Part shown: positions 8,888-15,622 of the stretch, in pieces
Numbering within the stretch: the stretch's first letter is position 1
Layout: each line of letters begins with the position of its first letter
NCBI RefSeq assembly: GCF_001279725.1
Contig: NZ_LGDE01000476.1
Location: 1-19,625, forward strand
Reading direction: 5' to 3'
DNA length: 19,625 nt
Source: Streptomyces sp. WM4235
GTDB taxonomy: Bacteria; Actinomycetota; Actinomycetes; Streptomycetales; Streptomycetaceae
Notes under the pieces: generated by a model
The model's database searches: none
The model's input: the letters and a program-made list of their open reading frames with translations, nothing else
Told to the model about the DNA's origin: nothing
Program-made: the position numbers and the translations under genes

Positions 8888-9832
8888 ATGACAACAGCCG
8901 AACGGGTCGTGATCGACGTCGACGGCCTGCGCATGAGTTACGGCACCGCCGAGGTCCTGAGGGATGTCACCTTCCGCGTCCGGCACGGGGAGGTGGTCTG
9001 CCTGCTCGGGCCGAACGGAGCGGGCAAGACCACCACGCTGGAGATCCTGGAGGGCTTCCGCACCCGCTCCGCCGGCCGGGTCGAGGTCCTGGACACCGAC
9101 CCCGCGCACGCCGACGAGCCCTGGCGGGCCCGGGTCGGCGTCGTCCTGCAGTCCTGGCGCGACCACGGCCGCTGGCGGGTCCGCGAGCTGCTGGCGCACC
9201 TCGGCCTCTACTACGCCCGGTACTCCACGCAGTCCGTCCGGCGCCCCTGGGACACCGACGAGCTCGTCGCCGCGGTCGGCCTGACCGCGCAGGCGGACAA
9301 GAAGGTCCGGATGCTCTCCGGCGGCCAGCGCCGCCGCCTCGACGTCGCCGTGGGCATCGTGGGCCGCCCCGAACTGCTCTTCCTGGACGAGCCGACCGCC
9401 GGACTGGACCCGGTCGCCCGGCGCGAGTTCCACGACCTCGTGGCCCGGCTCGCCCGCGAACAGGACACCACCATCGTCCTGACCACCCACGACCTGCACG
9501 AGGCACAGAAGCTCGCGGACCGCATCATGATCCTCAGGGGCGGCCGGATCATCGCCGACGGCACCGCCCAGGAACTCGCCGAACGCATCGTCGGCGAGGA
9601 CGAGGTCCGCTGGTCGCGCGACGGCTCGCAGTACCACCGGACGACCTCGGACTCCACCAAGTTCGCCTTCGACCTCTTCCGGCAGTACGGGGAGTCGGTC
9701 ACCGACCTGGAGATCCGCAAGGCGACGCTGGAGGACACCTACCTCTCCCTGGTGCGGCAGCAGGCCGACGCCGGCGGAGCCGAGACCGGGGCGACCACCC
9801 CGGCGGACGAGTTGGGGGAACCGGCCCGATGA
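8888..9832 (+). CDS. ABC transporter ATP-binding protein (DrrA/CcmA-like)
   Basis: This 314-residue ATPase subunit belongs to an ABC-2-type exporter. It has Walker A GPNGAGKTT (41-49), Q-loop Gln88, signature LSGGQRRRLDVA from residue 143, Walker B LLFLDEPT (163-170) and the H-loop His201. The C-terminal tail after about residue 215 is the DrrA-type extension. The ATG at 8888 follows GAGGGAAG at 8876-8883. Its stop overlaps the permease start (ATGA), so the pair is co-translated. Located between NRPS tailoring genes, it likely exports the peptide product or gives self-resistance. That role is inferred from context. Confidence 0.95.
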   Translation: MTTAERVVIDVDGLRMSYGTAEVLRDVTFRVRHGEVVCLLGPNGAGKTTTLEILEGFRTRSAGRVEVLDTDPAHADEPWRARVGVVLQSWRDHGRWRVRELLAHLGLYYARYSTQSVRRPWDTDELVAAVGLTAQADKKVRMLSGGQRRRLDVAVGIVGRPELLFLDEPTAGLDPVARREFHDLVARLAREQDTTIVLTTHDLHEAQKLADRIMILRGGRIIADGTAQELAERIVGEDEVRWSRDGSQYHRTTSDSTKFAFDLFRQYGESVTDLEIRKATLEDTYLSLVRQQADAGGAETGATTPADELGEPAR

Positions 9833-10671
9833 ACAGGACCGCACTGCGCGCGGGATGGGCCCGCGGCGGCATCGAACTGCGCCAGTCGTTCACCAACGGC
9901 GGCGATCTGTTCAACCACTTCTTCTGGCCGGTGCTGATGCTGGTCGTGCTCTACTTCCTCAGGGACGTGTCCTTCGGGGACAGCGGGTTCGAGCTCGGCA
10001 CCCTGGTCCTGCCCGGCATCCTCGGCATGAACGCCGCCATGGCCATGGTCTCGATGAGCCAGTTGCTGACGGCGGAACGCGAGGACGGAACGCTGCTCAG
10101 GGCCAAGGCCACCCCGCACGGCATGCCCGCCTACCTCATCGGAAAGATCATTTCCGTGGCCGGCGGCGTGATCGTCGACCTCGCCATCTTCCTCGTGCCG
10201 GCCCTGTTCCTCATCCCCGGCCTCACGGTCGGCGACCTGGGTTCCTGGCTGACGCTCGGCTGGGTCCTGCTCCTGGGCCTGGTGGCCACCCTGCCGATCG
10301 GCGCGGTCCTGGGATCGGTGTTCAGCAGCGCCCGCAGCCAGGGCCTGCTCACCCTGCCCATTCTCGCCATGATCGGCACCTCGGGGATCTTCTACCCCAT
10401 CACCTCGATGCCCGAATGGGTGCAGTGGGTCGCCCAGGTCTTCCCGATCTACTGGCTCGGCCTCGGCATGCGCTCGGCCCTGCTGCCCGACGACGCCGTC
10501 ACCGTCGAACTCGGCGAGTCCTGGCGGCACCTGGAGACCGTCGGGGTGCTCACCGCCTGGGCGGTGGTGGGCCTGGTCCTCGCCCCGATCGTCCTGCGCC
10601 GCATGGCCCGCCGGGAGTCCGGCTCGACCGTCGCCGCCCGCCGCGAGAAGGCCATGCAGCGCGTCGGCTGA
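9829..10671 (+). CDS. ABC-2 type transporter permease (DrrB-like)
   Basis: This is a 280-residue integral membrane subunit with about six hydrophobic segments (near residues 28-44, 56-80, 103-130, 141-164, 172-191 and 238-257). The motif LTAEREDGTLLRAKATP (80-96) is the cytoplasmic ABC-2 coupling region, and FYPITSMPEWVQWVAQVFPIYW (residues 188-209) is the typical late ABC-2 signature. It overlaps the ATPase gene by 4 bp and should form the exporter with it. A terminator hairpin follows about 70 bp downstream. Confidence 0.94.
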   Translation: MNRTALRAGWARGGIELRQSFTNGGDLFNHFFWPVLMLVVLYFLRDVSFGDSGFELGTLVLPGILGMNAAMAMVSMSQLLTAEREDGTLLRAKATPHGMPAYLIGKIISVAGGVIVDLAIFLVPALFLIPGLTVGDLGSWLTLGWVLLLGLVATLPIGAVLGSVFSSARSQGLLTLPILAMIGTSGIFYPITSMPEWVQWVAQVFPIYWLGLGMRSALLPDDAVTVELGESWRHLETVGVLTAWAVVGLVLAPIVLRRMARRESGSTVAARREKAMQRVG

Positions 10672-10694
10672 GGAACCGCGGCGACAGCCTTCCC

Positions 10695-10727
10695 GTACGG
10701 CCGCCCGTACGCCTGTACGCCCGTACG
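10695..10727. repeat. Four short GTACG repeats
   Basis: GTACG occurs at 10695, 10707, 10715 and 10723, at intervals of 12, 8 and 8 bp, in a CCCGTACG-like context just after the exporter stop. Each GTAC core is itself palindromic. Function is unknown. Confidence 0.5.
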
Positions 10728-10739
10728 CCCCTCAGTGCC

Positions 10740-10763
10740 GCCCCCGCGTGCCGTCGCGGGGGC
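10740..10763 (+). terminator. Hairpin terminator after the exporter operon
   Basis: GCCCCCGCG (10740-10748) and CGCGGGGGC (10755-10763) form a perfect 9-bp stem with a 6-nt loop about 70 bp after the permease stop. It lacks a T-tract. It separates the exporter operon from the P450 promoter that follows. Confidence 0.7.
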
Positions 10764-10813
10764 CCGCCGCGGCTGTCCCGTCGCCGGGACAACACCCCTC
10801 GTACGGACCGGCC

Positions 10814-10843
10814 TTGACACCGCGGACCGCCCGCTTGAAGACT
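10814..10843 (+). promoter_or_regulatory. Putative promoter of the P450/P450/methyltransferase operon
   Basis: A consensus -35 box TTGACA (10814-10819) is followed after 18 bp by AAGACT (10838-10843), close to the TAGACT-type -10 seen in Streptomyces. It lies between the exporter terminator and the second P450 and would give a leader of roughly 90 nt. No operator-like repeat was seen around it. Confidence 0.55.
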
Positions 10844-10938
10844 GAACGCGCTTGCCGAATTCGCCGCCCCATTCGCAGCGGCGGCCGCGCGGAACGCGCA
10901 TCGGCGACCCCCTGCCTGATTCCCGGAAGGACACTCCT

Positions 10939-12132
10939 GTGACCTCGCCCGTCGACACGTGGGACATGCACCCGGGCCATTTCTGGCTGCGTGGCCAGCG
11001 GCCGGAGAAACTCGTCGACTACGACGAGGAACTGCAGTTGTGGAACGTCTACGGGTATCCCGAAGCGGCTGCGATACTCGGCGACCCCCGGACCTTCTCC
11101 AGCGACACCATGCGGCTGGACCCCATCAAACTCGACGAGTCGGTGGTGGAGGGGGACTTCAGCCACACCGACCCGCCGCTCCACCGCAAGCTGCGCGGAC
11201 TCGTCGACTACGCCTTCACTCCTCAACTCGTCGCGAAGCTCGAATCCAGGGTCCAGGGCATCGTCGACGAACTCGTCGACCAGATCGACGGAAAGCAGAA
11301 GTTCGACCTCGTCGCGGAATTCGCCGCCCCGCTGCCGCTCATCATGATTTCCGACCTCCTGGGGGTCCCGGAAAGCGACCGCGCCGTCTTCCGCACATGG
11401 ATGGACAAGATGCTCGACGGCTCGGAGAAGTTCGAGTCGCCGGAGACCGTCCTGGAACAGGAAGAAGAACTCCACAAGGAACTCGAACTCCTCTGGGAAA
11501 TGCGCGACTACTGGCACGAGCGGGCGGCGGAGAGCCGCAGGCGACCGCGCGAGGACCTGATCAGCAAGCTCGTCCACGCCGAACTGGGCGGCGAACGCCT
11601 CAACGACAGCCAGATCGCGAACATCGCCAACCGCCTGCTCGTCAACGGACACCTCACCACGGCCATGCTCATCGCCAACACCGTGCTCTGCCTGGACGCC
11701 TTCCCCGACCAGGACGCCCGGGTCCGGGCCGATCGTGCGCTGGTCCCTCCGCTCCTGGAGGAGTCCATGCGGTACATGAGCCCCATATGCGGCGTCGGCC
11801 GCGCCACGAACGCCGCGGTGGAGGTGGCCGGCACGGTCATCCCCGCGGACCAGCTGATGATCGTGTGGACCGGCGCCGCGAACCGGGACGAGCGGCAGTT
11901 CCAGGACCCCGACCGGTTCGACGCGGGGCGATCCCCCAACGCGCACCTCGGTCTCGGACGCGGCATCCACTTCTGCCTGGGCCGCCAACTGGCCCGGATG
12001 GAGAGCCGGGCGGCGGTGGAGACCCTGCTGGACCGCCTGCCCAACCTGCGGGCCGACCCGGCGAACCCGCCGACGTTCCTGCAGGTGGTGGATGCCAGCG
12101 GCGTCGCCACCCTGCCCGTCGTCACCCAGTGA
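10939..12132 (+). CDS. Cytochrome P450 (second paralogue) with atypical heme loop
   Basis: This is a 397-residue P450. The ExxR is in EESMRYMSP and the heme ligand Cys346 in LGRGIHFCLG. The Phe expected seven residues before Cys is Leu339, which is uncommon. The I-helix reads NGHLTTA from residue 236, so Leu239 replaces the usual acid before Thr240. The GTG start at 10939 is supported by GGAAGGA (10925-10931) and by homology of MTSPVDTWDMHPGHF with the other two P450s; an in-frame ATG at 10852 would add a non-homologous stretch. It has its own promoter, and the third P450 follows after 32 bp. By context it tailors the peptide. By analogy with the himastatin pair HmtS/HmtT it could be involved in pyrroloindoline formation or biaryl coupling; this is unproven. 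Confidence 0.93.
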   Translation: MTSPVDTWDMHPGHFWLRGQRPEKLVDYDEELQLWNVYGYPEAAAILGDPRTFSSDTMRLDPIKLDESVVEGDFSHTDPPLHRKLRGLVDYAFTPQLVAKLESRVQGIVDELVDQIDGKQKFDLVAEFAAPLPLIMISDLLGVPESDRAVFRTWMDKMLDGSEKFESPETVLEQEEELHKELELLWEMRDYWHERAAESRRRPREDLISKLVHAELGGERLNDSQIANIANRLLVNGHLTTAMLIANTVLCLDAFPDQDARVRADRALVPPLLEESMRYMSPICGVGRATNAAVEVAGTVIPADQLMIVWTGAANRDERQFQDPDRFDAGRSPNAHLGLGRGIHFCLGRQLARMESRAAVETLLDRLPNLRADPANPPTFLQVVDASGVATLPVVTQ

Positions 12133-12164
12133 CCGCCCCGAAGCCCCCGGCAAGGAGAAGCGTG

Positions 12165-13358
12165 ATGACCACGGTCGTGGAACGGTGGAACATCCACCCC
12201 GAGCACGAGTGGCTGCGCGGCCACCGGCCCGCCTCGCCCGTCCTCTTCGACGAGGCGCAGGGAGTGTGGAACGTCTACGGCCACGCCGAGGCCCGCCACA
12301 TCCTCGGTGACCACGCCACGTTCACCTCCGACCTCGCCCACCTCCTGCCGGTCTCGGTCGACGCCCCGCTGTTGGAGGGGGACATGTCGCAGATGGACCC
12401 GCCGCGGCACCGCACCTACCGGCAGCTCGTCAGCCGTGCCTTCACTCCGCGGCTGGTCGCCGGCATGGAGGCGCGGGTCGCCGACATCACCCGGGACCTG
12501 CTCGACGCCGTCGAGGGCCGGCCGGAGATCGAGGTCGCGGCCGACCTGGCCTACCCGCTGCCGGTCATCGTCATCGCCGAGCTGCTCGGCGTCCCGGCCG
12601 AGGACCGGACCCTGTTCCGGACATGGGCCGACGACATCATCGAGGGCTTCAGCGGCTTCAGCTTCCTCGACGGCAGCGGCCAGGGCGCCGCCGACGTCCG
12701 CGACGCCACCGAAAGACTGCGCCCGCTCCTCGACTACATGGCCGGGCACGTGCGCGACCGGCGGCGCAACCCCCGCGAGGACCTGCTGACACACCTCGTG
12801 CAGGCCGAGGCGGACGGCCGCCGCCTGACCGACAACGAGATCGTCAACGTCGCGAACATCCTGCTCGTCACCGGCCACGTCACCACCACCATGCTCCTCG
12901 GGAACACCGTCCTGTGCCTGGACGCCTACCCCGAGGCGGCCGCGAAGGTCCGCGCGGACCGCACGCTGGTGCCGGGCGCCATCGAGGAGGCCCTGCGTCT
13001 GCTGTCGCCCTCCACCGCGCTCGCCCGCGCGACCCGGACCGAGGTGGAGATCGCCGGGACCACCATCCCCAAGGACCAGATCGTCATGCTCTGGCTGGGA
13101 GCCGGCAACCGCGACCCGCTGCAGTTCACCGACCCCGAGGCCTTCGACCCGTCCCGGGACCCCAACCCGCACTTCGGGTTCGGCCACGGAGTCCACTTCT
13201 GCATCGGCGCCCCCCTCGCCCGCCTGGAGGGCAAGATCGCGCTGAACGCCCTCCTCGACCGCTTCCAGGTGCTCCGAACGGACCCCGAGCGGCCCCCGAC
13301 CTTCTTCCCGACACCCGACATGGTCGGCGTCAACACGCTCCCCCTGCTGACCTCCTGA
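12165..13358 (+). CDS. Cytochrome P450 (third paralogue)
   Basis: This is a 397-residue P450 with ExxR in EEALRLLSP and heme loop FGHGVHFCIGAPLARLEG (Cys346). The I-helix reads TGHVTTT from residue 236: Val239 replaces the usual acid before Thr240. The ATG at 12165 is preferred to the adjacent in-frame GTG at 12162 because AAGGAG (12152-12157) is 7 nt away from it. The start MTTVVERWNIHPEHEWLRG matches its paralogues. The frame stays open upstream through the previous P450 by composition only. It is co-transcribed with the second P450 and the methyltransferase-like gene. A tailoring role is likely; the substrate is not known. Confidence 0.93.
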   Translation: MTTVVERWNIHPEHEWLRGHRPASPVLFDEAQGVWNVYGHAEARHILGDHATFTSDLAHLLPVSVDAPLLEGDMSQMDPPRHRTYRQLVSRAFTPRLVAGMEARVADITRDLLDAVEGRPEIEVAADLAYPLPVIVIAELLGVPAEDRTLFRTWADDIIEGFSGFSFLDGSGQGAADVRDATERLRPLLDYMAGHVRDRRRNPREDLLTHLVQAEADGRRLTDNEIVNVANILLVTGHVTTTMLLGNTVLCLDAYPEAAAKVRADRTLVPGAIEEALRLLSPSTALARATRTEVEIAGTTIPKDQIVMLWLGAGNRDPLQFTDPEAFDPSRDPNPHFGFGHGVHFCIGAPLARLEGKIALNALLDRFQVLRTDPERPPTFFPTPDMVGVNTLPLLTS

Positions 13359-13376
13359 CTCCTGAGAGGAGACGCC

Positions 13377-14420
13377 TTGTCCGTCACCGAAGGGTCGGCC
13401 GGGACCGCCCCCGCCGAGCAGTCGCTGTCCCACATGGCCCTCGGCTTCGTCCCGGCCCGCATCCTCTACACCGCCGCCGAGCTGGGGATTCCCGAAGCCC
13501 TCGGCGACGGCCCCCGCACCCACCCCGACCTCGCGCGGCAGACCGGCACGGACCCCGCCGCGCTGCGCCGACTGCTGCGCGCCCTCGCCGGCCTGGGCCT
13601 CGTCACCCAGCTCGACGAGGAACGGTTCTCGCTGACCGCGCTCGGCCGCGGCCTGGCGGGGGCCGAACGCGACGACGTCATGCTCTCCACCGCGCCGGAG
13701 CTCTGGCGCGCCTGGGGCGAGCTGACGGAGGTCGTCCGCAGCGGCCGGCCCGCCCTGGACCCCGTCTCCGGGTTGACCGCCCACGAGACGATGCTCGCCG
13801 ATCCGCAGACGGCTGCGAAGCTGCGCACCGGGATGGCCCAGGTCGGCGCGGTGTTCGCGCCGGGCGTCGTCGCGGCGTACGACTTCTCCCGCTTCTCCCT
13901 CCTCGCCGACCTCGGCGGCGACGACGGCACCCTGACCGCGGCCGTCCTGACCGCCGTGCCCGCGCTGCGCGCGGTGATCCACGAACGCGAGGAGAACCTG
14001 GAGCGCACCTCGGCCGCCCTGGCGGCCGCGGGGGTCGCCGACCGGTGCGAGCTCACCGCCGGCTCCGGGACGCCGCTGCCACCGGGATCCGACGCCTGCC
14101 TGCTCAACAACCTGGTCCGGGACCTGGGCGATGAGCGGGCCGGGGAGCTGCTGCGCGGCTGTCGTGCGGGCCTGCCGCCCACGGGACGGCTGCTGCTGGT
14201 GGAGACCCTGATGCCGCCGGTGCTGACCCCCGAGGCGTCGGCGGCGTACGGGCTCACCGACCTCAACAACCTGGTGTTCGCCGGGGGTCGGGAGCGTACC
14301 GAGGAGGAGTACGCGCAGTTGCTGGCCGGGGCCGGTTTCAAGTTGACCGGTACCTTCCCGGTCCCCGTGCCGGACGGCATGCCCGACTATCACGTCATCG
14401 AGGCGACCCCCACGACGTGA
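13377..14420 (+). CDS. O-methyltransferase-fold protein with degenerate SAM and catalytic motifs
   Basis: This 347-residue protein has the two-part layout of bacterial small-molecule O-methyltransferases. An N-terminal winged-helix dimerisation domain (about residues 10-100; ARILYTAAELGIPEAL, ALRRLLRALAGLGLV) is followed by a Rossmann-like domain. Key motifs deviate. Motif I is DLGGDDG (178-184) instead of DxGGGxG. The motif II region reads IHERE where family members have FDLP. The catalytic LHDWxDE is VRDLGDE, so the general-base His is Arg248. The TTG start at 13377 follows AGAGGA (13365-13370), 18 bp after the P450 stop. It may still methylate weakly, may have another activity (RdmB is a known hydroxylase on this fold), or may be structural. 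Its stop lies within a tandem repeat array. Confidence 0.82.
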   Translation: MSVTEGSAGTAPAEQSLSHMALGFVPARILYTAAELGIPEALGDGPRTHPDLARQTGTDPAALRRLLRALAGLGLVTQLDEERFSLTALGRGLAGAERDDVMLSTAPELWRAWGELTEVVRSGRPALDPVSGLTAHETMLADPQTAAKLRTGMAQVGAVFAPGVVAAYDFSRFSLLADLGGDDGTLTAAVLTAVPALRAVIHEREENLERTSAALAAAGVADRCELTAGSGTPLPPGSDACLLNNLVRDLGDERAGELLRGCRAGLPPTGRLLLVETLMPPVLTPEASAAYGLTDLNNLVFAGGRERTEEEYAQLLAGAGFKLTGTFPVPVPDGMPDYHVIEATPTT

Positions 14421-14538
14421 CCTCACGCCGTGACCCCAAGACCTGACCCCACGTCGTGACCCCACGTCGTGACGCCACGACGTGACCGCAAGACCCGGCC
14501 CCCACGACCTGCCCCCGAAGACCTGCCCCCGACTCGGT
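14405..14538. repeat. Degenerate 13-14 bp tandem repeat array, about 10 units
   Basis: Units resembling GACCCCACGTCGT run without gaps from the last codons of the methyltransferase-like gene. Units 2-7 are 13 bp; unit 1 and units 8-10 are 14 bp and diverge progressively. Units 4 and 5 (14445-14470) are identical. The stop codon falls at the junction of units 1 and 2. The array may mark slippage at the cluster boundary. Confidence 0.85.
14463..14484 (+). terminator. Hairpin within the tandem repeats
   Basis: CACGTCGTG (14463-14471), loop ACGC, CACGACGTG (14476-14484) form a perfect 9-bp stem 43 bp after the methyltransferase stop. Other repeat units (14411-14419 and 14450-14458) offer alternative pairings. 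It likely terminates the P450/methyltransferase operon. Confidence 0.6.
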
Positions 14539-14723
14539 GCCTCGCGAGCGGGCCGGTTCCTCCGATTCACGCCATGGAAGCGGTCGCGCGTACGTCGCAT
14601 GCGCGGTTCCCGGACGCCGCGGCAGGAAGGCGGTTGACGTCGCCGACGTGTCCGAAGGACGTCGCCGCCGGCCTCACGGTCAGTCGGCAGGCGCGCGGTG
14701 ATGGGACGTGCGAAGGCCGGGGG
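14539..14723. other. Intergenic stretch, no gene seen
   Basis: No convincing coding frame is seen between the repeat array and the 3' end of the lipoprotein gene. The only structure noticed is a direct repeat GACGTCGCCG at 14636-14645 and 14658-14667 (22 bp apart). Confidence 0.5.
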
Positions 14724-15333
14724 TCACCAGGTCAGGGTGACGAGCACCGTCCCTTCGGTGGTACGGACCGTCACCCTGCCCGTGTCGCCGTAGACCTCGC
14801 GCCGCCAGTCGGCGAACAGCCGCGCCAGACGGAGCGCGGCGTCACGGCTGAGGGCGTCGTCGGTGAAGTAGGAGGCGAAGGTGATCCGCGCCTCTCCGGC
14901 GGCGCTCACCTTCCGGACGCGGGTCTCCCGCACGGAGTCCTGGGAGACGGTGCCGTCGTCTGCCTTGGTGAGGTGCTGTTGGAGGTAGGCATGGAAGTCC
15001 CGGGTCATGTCGAACCAGTCCGCGGGCCCGCAGGGACCGCCCCCGTTGCCGATCTCGCCGTCGGTCGGCGGACCGGCGCCGCCGGCGCCGGTTTCCTGGT
15101 CGGTGGGTGGGCCGGCGTACCCACCGGTCTCCTCGTCCGTCGGCGGGCCCGCGTACCCGCCGCTCGGGTCATCAGTCGTCGTGTCGAGGCCGCAGTCGGC
15201 GGTCGGCGAGAAGGAGGGCGCGGGCGCAGCTCCTGCCGCCCCTCCCGATGCCGTGCTGCCGCACCCCGATCAGGGCGCACAGGAGCCCCGCCACCACCAT
15301 GCGCCCGGCTGCCGGAACGGTTTTCCCCGCCAT
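14724..15333 (-). pseudogene. Lipoprotein gene split by a 1-base frameshift at the lipobox
   Basis: Reading from an ATG at 15333 (preceded by a GAGGGGGG ribosome site) gives the signal peptide MAGKTVPAAGRMVVAGLLCA then LIG. At the CCCC run 15264-15267 the frame is lost. With one base removed the protein continues directly as CGSTASGG, making a perfect lipobox L-I-G-C. It runs on through a Gly/Pro spacer with three 12-13 residue repeats (GGYAGPPTDEET type) to a C-terminal domain (CGPADWFDMTRDFHAYL to VLVTLTW). The restored protein would be 202 residues, exported and lipid-anchored. The function of the C-terminal domain is unrecognised. As written, the downstream 94 codons (14724-15008) could only be made from an internal start. 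The cause is either a real inactivating insertion or a homopolymer sequencing error. Confidence 0.72.
15051..15161 (-). repeat. Three tandem 36-39 bp units encoding the lipoprotein spacer
   Basis: On the minus strand, 15126-15161 encodes GGYAGPPTDEET, 15090-15125 encodes GGYAGPPTDQET, and 15051-15089 encodes the diverged GAGGAGPPTDGEI. They form a flexible linker between the lipid anchor and the folded domain. Confidence 0.75.
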
Positions 15334-15622
15334 GCACTTCCCCCCCTCGGGCCCCTCATCAAAGAGGGGATCCCACCGGCGCCGGTTCCCCCGTCCCGGG
15401 ACTGTCCGCCCATGGGGGCCGGTGCCACACGGGAAGGTGCGCGGGCCGAAGGGAGGGGGCCGGTGCTCTGGTCCTGTGGTGCGTCGTTCATGAGACGGAT
15501 CCCCACCTATTGTCATCCGAGTGACGATAATAGTGACGCGGGCATGATCAGCTAGGGTGGCGCACGCCCGGTGGCGGAGTCTGGCCACCTCGGCGTAGGC
15601 GAACACCTTTCGGAGAAGTCAA
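15334..15622. promoter_or_regulatory. Divergent intergenic region with AGTGACG direct repeats
   Basis: This 289-bp region separates the minus-strand lipoprotein gene from the plus-strand membrane protein gene. AGTGACG occurs at 15520-15526 and 15532-15538 (12-bp period, ATAAT between), with a related inverted GTCAT at 15512-15516. A possible -10, TAGGGT, lies at 15553-15558 without a good -35. No gene is seen. The repeats could be an operator controlling one or both genes. Confidence 0.4.

Noticed and set aside
8874..8891. Five-codon ORF (MREEL) overlapping the ABC ATPase start
   Set aside because: It overlaps the Shine-Dalgarno region and is too short to support as a gene; possibly coincidental.
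10959..12161. Upstream extension of the third P450 giving a 799-residue protein
   Set aside because: The extension is a shadow frame of the second P450. The true start at 12165 has a ribosome site and N-terminal homology to its paralogues.
11508..14600. 1030-codon antisense open frame over the P450 and methyltransferase genes
   Set aside because: It is a complementary-strand artefact of GC-biased codons; no protein motif is seen.
15005..15337. Minus-strand frame of 110 codons starting at a GTG
   Set aside because: It is Arg/Pro-rich and out of frame with both parts of the lipoprotein, and has no protein character.
15007..15555. Plus-strand open frame of 182 codons over the lipoprotein region
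   Set aside because: It is Pro/Gly-rich and antisense to the lipoprotein spacer repeats. The minus strand gives a coherent signal peptide, lipobox and domain.
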